Of a DNA stretch of 64,000 nt, positions 44,827 through 54,818 are shown piece by piece. The stretch is from Chrysemys picta bellii (Eukaryota > Chordata > Testudines > Emydidae), in NCBI RefSeq assembly GCF_011386835.1, contig NC_088795.1, forward strand, positions 106,886,434-106,950,433, read 5' to 3'. Each line of letters starts with the position of its first letter. Position 1 is the stretch's first letter. The notes under the pieces were generated by a model. The model made no database searches. It was not told the origin of the DNA and saw only the letters and a program-made list of their open reading frames with translations. The position numbers and the translations under genes were made by a program.

Positions 44827-44870
44827 GTTCACTGGGGGAAGGAGACCAAAGCCCTGAGGTAAGTGGGGAA

Positions 44871-47720
44871 ATGGGATCCTGGGAGGAAGCACAAGCAGGA
44901 GAGCGCAAGAGGGGAGGACTCCTGTCTCATGCTGAGAAAGAGGAACGATCGATGAGTTATCTTAAGTGCCTGTACACAAATGCAAGAAGCCTGGGAAACA
45001 AGCAGGGAGAACTGGAAGTCCTGGCACAGTCAGGGAACTATGATGTGATTGGAATAACAGAGACTTGGTGGGATAACTCACATGACTGGAGTACTGTCAT
45101 GCATGGATATAAACTGTTCAGGAAGGACAGGCAGGGCAGAAAAGGTGGGGGAGTTGCGTTGTATGTAAGAGAGGAGTATGACTGCTCAGAGCTCCGGTAT
45201 GAAACTACAGAAAAACCTGAGAGTCTCTGGATAAAGTTGAGAAGTGTGAGCAACAAGGGTGATGTCGTGGTTGGAGTCTGCTATAGACCACCAGACCAGG
45301 GGGATGAGGTGGACGAGGCTTTCTTCTGGCAACTAGCAGAAGTTGCTAGATTGCAGGCCCTGGTTCTCATGGGAGACTTTAATCACCCTGATATCTGCTG
45401 GGAGAGCAATACAGCGGTGCACAGGCAATCCAGGAAATTTTTGGATAGTGTAGGGGACAATTTCCTGGTGCAAGTGCTGGAGGAACCAACTAGGGGCAAA
45501 GCTTTTCTTGACCTGCTACTCACAAACAGAGAAGAACTAGTAGGGGAAGCAAAAGTGGATGGGAACCTGGGAGGCAGTGACCATGAGATGGTCGAGTTCA
45601 GGATCCTGACACAAGGAAGAAAGGAGAGCAGCAGAATACGGACCCTGGACTTCAGAAAAGCAGACTTTGACTCCCTCAGGGAACAGATGGGCAGGATCCC
45701 CTGGGAGAATAACATGAAGGGCAAAGGGGTCCAGGAGAGCTCGCTGTATTTTAAAGAATCCTTATTGAGGTTGCAGGAACAAACCATCCCGATGTGTAGA
45801 AAGAATAGTAAATATGGCAGGCGAACAGCTTGGCTAAACAGTGAAATCCTTGCTGATCTTAAACGCAAAAAAGAAGCTTACAAGAAGTGGAAGATTGGAC
45901 AAATGACCAGGGAGGAGTATAAAAATATTGCTCAGGCGTGCAGGAGTGAAATCAGGAAGGCCAAATCACACTTGGAGTTGCAGTTAGCAAGAGATGTTAA
46001 GAGTAACAAGAAGGGTTTCTTCAGGTATGTTAGCAACAAGAAGAAAATCAAGGAAAGTGTGGGCCCCTTACTGAATGAGGGAGGCAACCTAGTGACCGAG
46101 GATGTGGAAAAAGCTAATGTACTCAATGATTTTTTTGCCTCTGTCTTCACGAACAAGGTCAGCTCCCAGACTGCTGCACTGGGCAGTACAGCATGGGGAG
46201 AAGGTGACCAACCCTGTGTGGAGAAAGAAGTGGTTCGGGACTATTTAGAAAAACTGGACGTGCACAAGTCCATGGGGCCGGATGCGCTGCATCCGAGGGT
46301 GCTAAAGGAGTTGGCGGGTGAGATTGCAGAGCCATTAGCCATTATTTTTGAAAACTCATGGCGATCGGGGGAGGTCCCAGATGACTGGAAAAAGGCTAAT
46401 GTAGTGCCCATCTTTAAAAAAGGGAAGAAGGAGGATCCGGGGAACTACAGGCCAGTCAGCCTCACCTCAGTCCCTGGAAAAATCATGGAGCAGGTCCTCA
46501 AGGAATCAATTATGAAACATTTAGAGGAGAGGAAAGTGATCAGGAACAGTCAGCATGGATTCACGAAGGGGAAGTCGTGCCTGACTAACCTAATTGCCTT
46601 CTATGATGAGATAACTGGCTCTGTGGATGAGGGGAAAGCAGTGGATGTGTTATTCCTTGACTTTAGCAAAGCTTTTGATATGGTCTCCCACAGTATTCTT
46701 GCCGCCAAGTTAAAGAAGTATGGGCTGGATGAATGGACTGTAAGGTGGATAGAAAGCTGGCTAGATCGTCGGGCTCAACGGGTAGTGATCAATGGCTCCA
46801 TGTCTAGTTGGCAGCCGGTTTCAAGCAGAGTGCCCCAAGGGTCAGTCCTGGGGCTGGTTTTGTTTAATATCTTTATTAATGATCTGGAGGATGGTGTGGA
46901 CTGCACTCTCAGCAAGTTTGCAGATGACACTAAACTAGGAGGCCTGGTAGATACACTAGAGGGTAGGGATCGGATACAGAGGGACCTAGACAAATTAGAA
47001 GATTGGGCCGAAAAAAACCTGATGAGGTTCAACAAGGACAAGTGCAGAGTCCTGCACTTAGGACGGAAGAATCCCATGCACTGCTACAGACTAGGGACCG
47101 AATGGCTAGGTAGCAGTTCCGCAGAAAAGGACCTAGGGGTCACAGTGGACGAGAAGCTGGATATGAGTCAACAGTGTGCTCTTGTTGCCAAGAAGGCTAA
47201 CGGCATTTTGGGCTGTATAAGTAGGGGCATTGCCAGCAGATCGAGGGACATGATAGTTCCCCTTTATTCGACATTGGTGAGGCCTCATCTGGAATACTGT
47301 GTCCAGTTTTGGGCCCCACACTACAAGAAGGATGTGGAAAAATTGGAAAGAGTCCAGCGGAGGGCAACAAAAATGATTAGGGGTCTGGAGCACATGACTT
47401 ATGAGGAGAGGCTGAGGGAACTGGGATTGTTTAGTCTCCAGAAGAGAAGAATGAGGGGGGATTTGATAGCAGCCTTCAACTACCTGAAGGGGGGTTCCAA
47501 AGAGGATGGAGCTCGGCTGTTCTCAGTGGTGGCAGACGACAGAACAAGGAGCAATGGTCTCAAGTTGCAGTGGGGGAGGTCCAGGTTGGATATCAGGAAA
47601 AACTATTTCACTAGGAGGGTGGTGAAACACTGGAATGCGTTACCTAGGGAGGTGGTGGAGTCTCCTTCCTTGGAGGTTTTTAAGGCCCGGCTTGACAAAG
47701 CCCTGGCTGGGATGATTTAG
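44871..47720 (+). CDS. CR1 ORF2: APE-type endonuclease and reverse transcriptase
   Basis: A full 949-codon frame without stops. The endonuclease (about residues 28-250) has YTNARSL (N37), GITETWW (E64), LMGDFNHPD (D169, N171) and [10 protein letters not shown] (D237, H238). A linker follows with [18 protein letters not shown] motifs: [43 protein letters not shown] (D597, motif A), [13 protein letters not shown] (from V654), FADDTKLGG (D685 and D686, motif C) and [12 protein letters not shown]. The C-terminus has [39 protein letters not shown]. It nicks target DNA and copies its own RNA. Two substitutions lie at normally conserved sites next to the VPQGS motif (R instead of G before V654, and L instead of P in GLVLF), so full activity is doubtful although the frame is open. 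Confidence 0.93.
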   Translation: MGSWEEAQAGERKRGGLLSHAEKEERSMSYLKCLYTNARSLGNKQGELEVLAQSGNYDVIGITETWWDNSHDWSTVMHGYKLFRKDRQGRKGGGVALYVREEYDCSELRYETTEKPESLWIKLRSVSNKGDVVVGVCYRPPDQGDEVDEAFFWQLAEVARLQALVLMGDFNHPDICWESNTAVHRQSRKFLDSVGDNFLVQVLEEPTRGKAFLDLLLTNREELVGEAKVDGNLGGSDHEMVEFRILTQGRKESSRIRTLDFRKADFDSLREQMGRIPWENNMKGKGVQESSLYFKESLLRLQEQTIPMCRKNSKYGRRTAWLNSEILADLKRKKEAYKKWKIGQMTREEYKNIAQACRSEIRKAKSHLELQLARDVKSNKKGFFRYVSNKKKIKESVGPLLNEGGNLVTEDVEKANVLNDFFASVFTNKVSSQTAALGSTAWGEGDQPCVEKEVVRDYLEKLDVHKSMGPDALHPRVLKELAGEIAEPLAIIFENSWRSGEVPDDWKKANVVPIFKKGKKEDPGNYRPVSLTSVPGKIMEQVLKESIMKHLEERKVIRNSQHGFTKGKSCLTNLIAFYDEITGSVDEGKAVDVLFLDFSKAFDMVSHSILAAKLKKYGLDEWTVRWIESWLDRRAQRVVINGSMSSWQPVSSRVPQGSVLGLVLFNIFINDLEDGVDCTLSKFADDTKLGGLVDTLEGRDRIQRDLDKLEDWAEKNLMRFNKDKCRVLHLGRKNPMHCYRLGTEWLGSSSAEKDLGVTVDEKLDMSQQCALVAKKANGILGCISRGIASRSRDMIVPLYSTLVRPHLEYCVQFWAPHYKKDVEKLERVQRRATKMIRGLEHMTYEERLRELGLFSLQKRRMRGDLIAAFNYLKGGSKEDGARLFSVVADDRTRSNGLKLQWGRSRLDIRKNYFTRRVVKHWNALPREVVESPSLEVFKARLDKALAGMI

Positions 47721-47812
47721 CTGGGAATTGGTCCTGCTTTGAGCAGGGGGTTGGACTAGATGACCTCTTGAGGTCCCTTCCAACTCTGATATTCTATGAT
47801 TCTATGATTCTT

Positions 47813-49870
47813 TTAATTTGTTTTAATTAATTTTCACTCATGTTTTTCACTCCTCTTTTCTTGTGGCTCCCTTTTAATTCCAATGACTAACCAGAAGGCT
47901 ACATGCAGTTTAACATAGGTTTCATGGGTGGCTCCATGGATTGGACTCCATATACTCTTGCAGCTGAGTAGAGAGCTACAAGTGAAGAGAAGCTTGGACT
48001 AGTGAACTGCTGATTGAGCCTTCAACCTTGTATACATGAGTTGTTACAGTGACTGGTTGTATTGGGGACCACCAAAAGAACAAGGAGACCACTTTACCCA
48101 CAACTATGGCAGGATTTTTCCTGTATTATGTGGAATGGGTCTATAGTCATGCAGCTTTCATTGTTCCCCTGTTCCTCTCAAGTCTTTCATCCCTTGGACT
48201 CTTCTGGGGTCTCTGAGGATGGGACATACTTGAACAAGAAAATCTGTACAGTATTCATATCATTAGCTCATACATCAATTAAATGCTATAAGAGCCATTT
48301 TACAATTACATTTTCATATCTTTTATTTTCATGCAGATTCCTCCATTCAAGGTACCAAACATTGGTCATTCTAAAGGAATTTAAAACAAAATTTAGAGAA
48401 AATAAATGGCTCAGAGGGAGGGAGGAGGCCTTTACATATAAATAATGAAGCACAAGTGAGTGAACCCTAAATGTGGAGAGACAGCAGGGAAATCCTGTAG
48501 CTGGATATGTGTTCAGGGAGGCAATAGAAAACTGAAAACCAAGAAGGCACTTATGAATTATATTTGCAAAGCCAGTGAAGATGTGTATTTCATGAAACCC
48601 TTATTCCTCTTCATGTTTGTATGAGATGTACAATATCAGAGACTGATCAATTGGTTGAAATGTGTGTGGTCTTCCAGGTCTTTCCTCATGACTACTTTGT
48701 GGAAAAAAAATTCCTCATTTGTTGTAGATCTGGGGCAGTCCCTCAGTTAAGAGGAACATTTCAAAAAAATGAAAATAAAATTGTATACTTGTGCTTTGTT
48801 TCAATGTTTTAACCTCTTGAATCTGATAACATTCAGAGTTTATTTGATTCAGACTTTTCCTAATTTTGGTATCTCATTTCTAATTTTTAAGAGTGTTGAC
48901 CCCAATCTCTCTGCTAGACAGCTAGATGTATGATATGAGACAAAATAAAGTCTACCGCATCAAAACGAGAAGGTATATTACTGTAATCCCAAAGAAAATG
49001 CAATTTACATATGAAAGTAAAAAGCTAGGCAGATTTTTATGTTTGGTGTTTGTTTTTCTTTTCAATGCAATATGTCCAAGGAAAAGCAAATTTTCAAAAA
49101 CAGCCCTACAATCTACATTGCCTATCATCTGAGTGTAAATAGTAGGTTAAATCAAACATAGAAGACATGACAAGCTGTTAAAGTGGAGTCTGGAATTTTA
49201 TGAACTAAAACATACCTTGAGGAGTGAACATCCTCTCCAAACATCTAGAAACAAATGGTGCCATGGCTCTTTAAATCAAAGACACAGAATAAAGATGGAA
49301 AGTCTACCCTTAGCTATTCCCCACCCATGCGTCCTATTCAGCCCAACTGCTGAAAGCCCAACCACTCTTAACTCATATGAATGTTAAGCGTGCTTGGATC
49401 TGCATAGGACACTGGAGCCCACTTCAGAGCACATATCTACAGCCTCCCGCTACCATGCTTGGGTTCAACCCAAGTATTGGCCCGTTAACATCAGCACAGT
49501 CCTGCACTGTACCTTGGCAACAGATGCACCAACAATACAAGAACAATTACCTATCTCTCAAGCAGGTTTCCAGTCTGGTATGAAGAAGGCATAAAACCCT
49601 GTGGCAATTCTGCACTGAAGGAAAAATTCCTTTCAGTCTCCAACAGATGTATCCACAACATACCTTGAAATCCAGTGTTTAAGAAAAAGCTATGAAATAT
49701 GTGAGAGGGAAGAATTGGCTGTCTTGTTCAGCTTTCTCTACCTCTCCAGTTGCTTGTGGGAAGTATTGGGCATTTGTGGGTAATATTTTGTTTGGAATGA
49801 CTTAAATTATGTTGCAGTGACTTGTGGCCTGTTGTCCATCACTAGTGTTCTGCAATACCACAGTGACCAG
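47813..49870. other. No gene recognised
   Basis: About 2 kb of unassigned AT-rich DNA. The frames 48062-48445 (127 codons), 48621-48812 and 49377-49583 carry no recognisable domain. Confidence 0.4.
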
Positions 49871-49871
49871 A

Positions 49872-50480
49872 CATGAAGAAACTAGCCAAATCAGATAAAA
49901 AGGATAAAAAAAACTTATTAATTCTTTTACAACAGTTGTCATTCAGAGAACTGCTAGGTCTAGAACCTGGTGACTGTGTTCATGTCAAATTGGATGGATC
50001 TGTTCAGCATGACAACTCCAGCTGTCGTAAAGAAAAAGAGTTCATCACCTAGATCTTATGTGATTGAGACTGACAGTGGAGAGTTCAACAGACACTGTCA
50101 ACATCTACAGTTTGTCCCTCAGAGAGAACAATCAACAGCGCAAACTCTACAGATGGCGGATGCAGAACAAGAAGAAGAAGAAAACTTAAAGCTTCTGGAC
50201 TGACAGCAGCCAGTTGTTGCAAGTAATGGACAGCTAGATGACTAAGTTGTTATGCATTCCAGTTGTGTAATTAGAAAACCAGTACAATTCAGAGAAACTT
50301 AATAGACTGCTACATACTGAACTTCATAGACAGTGTGTAAATATTGTACATAGAAGAAATGTGGAACTTAAAGGGTAAGATGTAATGGAATGGTGAACTA
50401 TATCACATTCTTCAGTCACTAGGTGGTGGTGTGGGGAAAATACTTCATTTAAATGAACCTCAGCCAGACCTGGAAACCAT
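49872..50480 (+). pseudogene. Ty3/gypsy integrase C-terminus and possible LTR start
   Basis: Translation in two frames gives a typical integrase tail: LEPGDCVHVKLDG (about 49960-50000), then after a frameshift TTPAVVKKKSSSPRSYVIETDSGEFNRHCQHLQFVP (about 50010-50118). Elements of this kind read 'PGD.V.V....W..A.V......PRSY.V.T..G...RN..HL'. Downstream, GGGTAAGA precedes TGTAATGGAATGG at 50381, which could be a polypurine tract and LTR start. The LTR end was not found. This family has integrase at the pol end, unlike the Gmr1-like element at 413-1950. Confidence 0.6.
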
Positions 50481-52224
50481 TAAAGGATATAATGATGAAC
50501 TCATCTTTTCTGTAGAAGTGAGCTTTCTAGCCAGTCCATATCAAGAACAGAAGAACATGACACCAGTTGTCTCTCAGTGACATCTTAATCCAAAAAGAAA
50601 CGGAGGGTGACCAGCTTGAGGGAGAAGTCAAGGAACACAATGTTGGAAACCAGTGTATTTATGACATCCCTGATGGCAGTGCTATAAAGGGTGGGATTGG
50701 CAAGAAGTCAAGGTTTCTGCATGCAGGTAAGGAAATATCCACCAGAATTTCTACTGTTCATCCAATAGAGCCTCATCTTTTATGTATTCTTTTGGCCATT
50801 TCCTTGGTAAATCCCTTAGTTGTAGATCTTCCCATTCAGAGGAGACAGTGCAGTGGATTTGAAGACTCACTAGGGAAATTTTTAGGACAGACAGCAATAT
50901 TTGATTTTGCAGTTTACTTTACAAGTAATACTGAAATCTATGTGTGCATGCAGTGAGCAACCAGTGAGAGAATAAACAAAACTTTTAAAATATTTTTTGT
51001 GCATCAGTAATTCAATTCCTTGTAGAAGCAGCAATCTTCTTTTTTCTAAGAACTATTGCGGAAGAGCACAATTACAACTTCCTGTCATTAGAAATCATAG
51101 CCTTGGGTGTCGGTATTCAAATACCTTTCTTGGGAGTATAACCTTTCAAGGTAAATGGCATCAGAATCTTTCTGCTATTTTGGTGATTATATGAATAGTA
51201 ATATGGCAGCCTTTTATTTGACATGTCATTGGAGATTAGTGGGTTGGGTATTTGGCATTTCAGTTCCAAGCATAATTCTAGAATGTTAATGAATATTCCT
51301 TTGATAATGACTGGGTTCCTATAGTTAGTGCAAATAAATTAGCACGTATACAAATAGGAGCACAATTTGATAATGGACCAATTCCCTATATAAACAAAAA
51401 TTTGGTAGGGAACATTGAAATTATCCTTAAAACTTTCAAGTGGATATACAAGAAAACCAATGGAATCCCAGTTATTCAGTGAAATTGAAAAGATTCCACC
51501 TATTGTCCTTTTTGAGACAGCCAACCTCTCTATATTATTCAAGGATGTTTTCCTACATACAATGATGCCCACATTCACTGTCCTATAGCATGGCTAACTT
51601 TTTCCAATGTATTATTTTACTCTAGTGTTGTGTTTTTTTCAAGTTTTGTATAAGGAAAATTGCTGATGAAATAATAGGTTGACTGATCAGAAAGTGCACA
51701 TTTTGTTTCTGCTGTGACTATATTGGGTATCAGTTAGAAGCACTTTTTTTCCTCTAGATCAGAATCTCATTACTGTATTTCCTAATGCCTTACAATGAAT
51801 CATCTTGCAGAATGGCTGCCTGTAGTACAGCAGAGATTGAGGCTCATTAAAACTCTTACTGAGAAATATGGGCTATGCCTAATTATTTTGCCTCAGGTTC
51901 ACTTTATAATAAAATATGTCCCAAACATATTCATCTTTAAAATTTCAAATTCTGAAAAATCAACCTAGTATCATTTTTATCCCTAATTAGAAGCTTTTGG
52001 AGTACTCAAAGTTCCTAGCTCAGATAAGTGAAAATGTACAGAACCAGGCTGATAAACAGTGTCTTAAAAAAAGTTTTAAAACCCATATAATAAGGAGAAA
52101 TGATAAAAGAATAAATTATCACTAATATTGTATCATCCAAAGCTTATCATCTTCCATTCTGATGCAAATTATATTTGATAGCTATGCATTTGAACAATAA
52201 ACTGGAGCTCTTAATTGATTATCT
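50481..52224. other. No gene recognised
   Basis: Unassigned; may include the rest of the LTR suggested at 50381. The 129-codon frame at 50567-50956 shows no known domain and is not accepted. Confidence 0.35.
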
Positions 52225-52335
52225 TATACTTAGATTATAAACTCTTTAGGGCAGGGACCATCTGTTTGGTATGTGTTTTTATAATACATGGGGCCCTGTT
52301 CCAAGAATGGGTCCCATACGCACTGCTATAGCACA
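52225..52335 (+). repeat. Old dispersed repeat, same family as 24370-24480
   Basis: AGATTATAAACTCTTTAGGGCAGGGACCATCTG...TATGTGTTTTTATAATACATGGGGCCCTG matches the order of phrases at 24370-24480. The closing part (CCATACGCACTGCTATAGC) is followed by an ATTATTATCATCATCATT tail. Confidence 0.5.
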
Positions 52336-52424
52336 GACATTATTATCATCATCATTTCATTTGCTGATGCTCAGTGCATCAGCCTCCTTGGATGGAGGAA
52401 TGGCTACTGCAACACAGCAATTTA

Positions 52425-52625
52425 GGAGCACAGAATTATAAGAAATGCTATACTAGTCGATGGTCCATCTATTCCAGAATCCTGTGTCCAACACTGGACA
52501 GTACCAGATACTTCAGAGAAAGGTGCTTAAAACAGTGCTGTACAAGTTACTGGATAACTAGCTCCAGGATTCCCTCTAACCCTGACTATAGTTAGAGGTT
52601 GGTTCATGCACTGAAGTATGAAGGT
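52425..52625 (-). mobile_element. CR1 3' UTR fragment
   Basis: The plus strand reads AGGAGCACAGAATTATAAGAAATGC...GATGGTCCATCTATTCCAGAATCCTGTGTCCAACACTGGACAGTACCAGATACTTCAGAG. This is the reverse complement of the 3' UTR type seen at 54819-55020 (AGGAACATAAGAATGGCCATACTGG...CAAAAGTCCATCAAGCCCAGTATCCTGTCC), more diverged. Confidence 0.65.
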
Positions 52626-52873
52626 TTGTATCCCTTCCAATATTCTTGTTTTTTTTTCTTTTTCTTTTCTTTTTTATGTTTACAGTTAAAGCTCTGGAAG
52701 TTTTTGTCATTCATACATGTAGGTGGTGGTGCTTGGAAGAAATAAAAGGTGAAAGATAGGGGAACTGAAGAAAAAAAGGAAGTCAGGTCAGCACTAGTAC
52801 TGATGTAAGAACAAAAGGTGTTTGTATTAGTCCAGATGAGTATGAATTATTCGAATAACATTTCCCATTCTGT

Positions 52874-53092
52874 CAAGTAACAGAGGGGTAGCCATGTTAG
52901 TCTGAATCTGTAAAAAGCAACAGAGGGTCCTGTGGCACCTTTAAGACTAACAGAAGTATTGGAGCATAAGCTTTTGTGGGTGAATGCCCACTTCATCTGC
53001 CCACTTGCATCTGATGAAGTGGGCATTCACCCACGAAAGCTTATGCTCCAATACTTTTGTTATTCTTAAAGGTGCCACAGGACCCTCTGTTC
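52874..53092. mobile_element. Fold-back Penelope-type insertion with intact hammerhead core
   Basis: A 219-bp insertion with an exact 15-bp duplication CATTTCCCATTCTGT (52859-52873 and 53093-53107). The inverted arms run from AACAGAGGGTCCTGTGGCACC on the left to GGTGCCACAGGACCCTCTGTT on the right. The left arm extends further to AGAGGGGTAGCCATGTTAGTC, the full terminus. The two hammerhead copies face each other around 53000; the right-hand one keeps all core bases, and the left-hand one has core changes (CAGATGA for CTGATGA, CAAA for GAAA). Confidence 0.88.
53007..53049 (+). ncRNA. Hammerhead-ribozyme-like motif, all core bases present
   Basis: CTGATGA (53011-53017), one A, helix II GTGGG/CCCAC (53019-53023 with 53030-53034) with a CATTCA loop, GAAA (53035-53038), then GC-TTAT-GC as a 2-bp helix III with A15.1-T pairing and C at position 17 (53048) as the expected cleavage site. 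The weak points are the extra A between the core and helix II, and a poor helix I: the bases before CTGATGA (TTGCAT) pair only partly with CAATAC after the cleavage site. Family knowledge: Penelope-like elements carry hammerheads of minimal helix III in their terminal repeats. Confidence 0.65.
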
Positions 53093-53391
53093 CATTTCCC
53101 ATTCTGTTCATTTATTACCTGAGATGATTAGAAACATGGAAGTGTTAAGAATCTTTGCAGCTGCAAAATTTAAACTTTCTTTTTTTACAGCATTTATTGC
53201 TAATTTTGAAACTTAATTATAACATTTGCCAGTGTTGTTACTTGTTTCACTTTCAAACACCTTAAAAGGCAAATCTAGAAAATGAGCCTGACACATTGTT
53301 ATGCAGTGTTGTTGTAGGCATGGTGGTTCAAGGATGTTAGAGAGACAAGGTTGGTGAGGGAAAATCTTTTATGGGACTAACTTCTGTTGGT

Positions 53392-53436
53392 GAAAGAGAC
53401 AAGCTTTGGAGCTAACACAGAGTTCTTCTTCAGGTC
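53392..53436 (-). ncRNA. Hammerhead-like motif in the 3' region of the Penelope element
   Basis: On the minus strand: CTGAAGA (plus-strand 53427-53433), one A, helix II GAACT...TAGCTC (imperfect), then CAAA where GAAA is expected (plus-strand 53405-53408), then GCTTGTCTC as the short helix III and cleavage region. The G12-to-C change would destroy activity in this copy. The layout (CUGANGA, extra A, helix II, GAAA, GCTT..) is the same as in the fold-back insertions. Confidence 0.55.
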
Positions 53437-54818
53437 TGAGAAAGGTACTCAGTGTCACAGGTAACTACAGGGTGGAACAGATTGCTTAGCATAAGGAGTT
53501 TTTTGTTTTAAGAGATCATTCAAGCTGAAGCATGCAGTTTACACCTCTGCAGTCATAGGATGAAGGAAGATATGTTGTTGTAATGAGCCATAAATCCAGT
53601 GTCTTTATTAAATCCATGATTTTTAGTGTCTAACAAAGTTATGAATTTATTCTCCCAGGTTCATTTTTTGAAGGTATTGTGCAGGATTCCTTTGAGGATG
53701 AGGACTAAGAGGTTCTGTATGGAGTGATCATTTTGTGACAAGTTTTTGCCTATGAGTGATATATCATTTTTATCTTTTATCATTTTTCTGTGTGAGTTCA
53801 TTTGAGAGTGTAATGATTGTTTCACTTCACTTACATAGTTATTAGGGCTTTTATTGTGCTAGACATGTTGTGGTAGACATATGATCTTGAAAAGTGTGTT
53901 GTGGAGGGTATTGATCATCATAGCAGGAGATATATCTGCAGGTTTTGCATCTGTTGTTCTTGCAGGGTCTGGTGCCATTTTGAGTTGGTGGATCCTGATA
54001 TGTGGGAGTTTGCTTCTGATGATGAGCTTGGCAAGGTGGGGGAGTTGTTTGAAGGCCAGAAGAGGGGATTCAGGAAAGGTTTCTTTCAGGATGTGGTCCC
54101 CATTGAGTCTGGGTTGTATTCTTAAATGATACCCCATCTGGGATTCAGTGTGGTTTGGTAGATGACAACTAGAGATGTGCAGTCAGAGGTTTTTTTTTCT
54201 GTCCTGAAGCAAGTTCTCTCAAGATTTTTGGGTGGCCCATCCCATAATGCAATCTACTTCCCTGGTGGAGTATTAAGATGTGTATCTTGAACTTTGTTCT
54301 GAACAAAAGAGTGGTGATTTGTGGGTTTATTGTAAATAGTTGTCTGTAGGGTTCCATTGCTGAAGCTGATTGTGCTGTCCAGGAAGTTGATGCTGGTGTG
54401 GCAGTGTTCTAGGAACAGTTTGAATGGGTAGTGATGGCATATTTATTTGTTTTTCCTACAACTAATTAAGTATTTTAGGGAAAAGTATGACAACGGCCAC
54501 CAGTAACCGTTGGTGGTCACATCTGAGGTCATCAAATAATTTGTCCTGAGAATTCCTGGTCTAGTATATATTTAAAGGCAGACAGCAGTGCCATCTTTAT
54601 GAGGGATATTTGTGTATAGAGAGGTGACATCCATGCTGACAACAATGGTGTTCTGAGAGAGGTTGTTAATGTTGCGGAGTTTCTGGAGAAAGTCAGTTGT
54701 ATCCTGGAGGAAACTGGCCCTGTGTGTGGTGAGTGGTTTGAACATGGTTTCTATGAGTCCTGGTATTCCTTCAGTAGAAGTGACATGGACAGATATGATT
54801 CCCTTGTTTGTGTATCTT

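Larger units (their letters stand above)
44226..47812 (+). mobile_element. CR1 LINE with intact ORF2, only 5'-truncated
   Basis: The homology starts inside ORF1 at about 44226 and runs without interruption through ORF2 to a 3' UTR of under 100 bp that ends in ATTCTATGATTCTATGATTC (47792-47811), the octamer repeat characteristic of CR1 tails. CR1 elements prime their own reverse transcription at such tails and usually leave no or very short target duplications; none is clear here. The 3.6-kb length and open reading frames make this the best-preserved LINE in the window. Confidence 0.92.

Noticed and set aside
50567..50956. 129-codon frame as a gene
   Set aside because: No known domain; lies downstream of a gypsy remnant and may be LTR or internal sequence.
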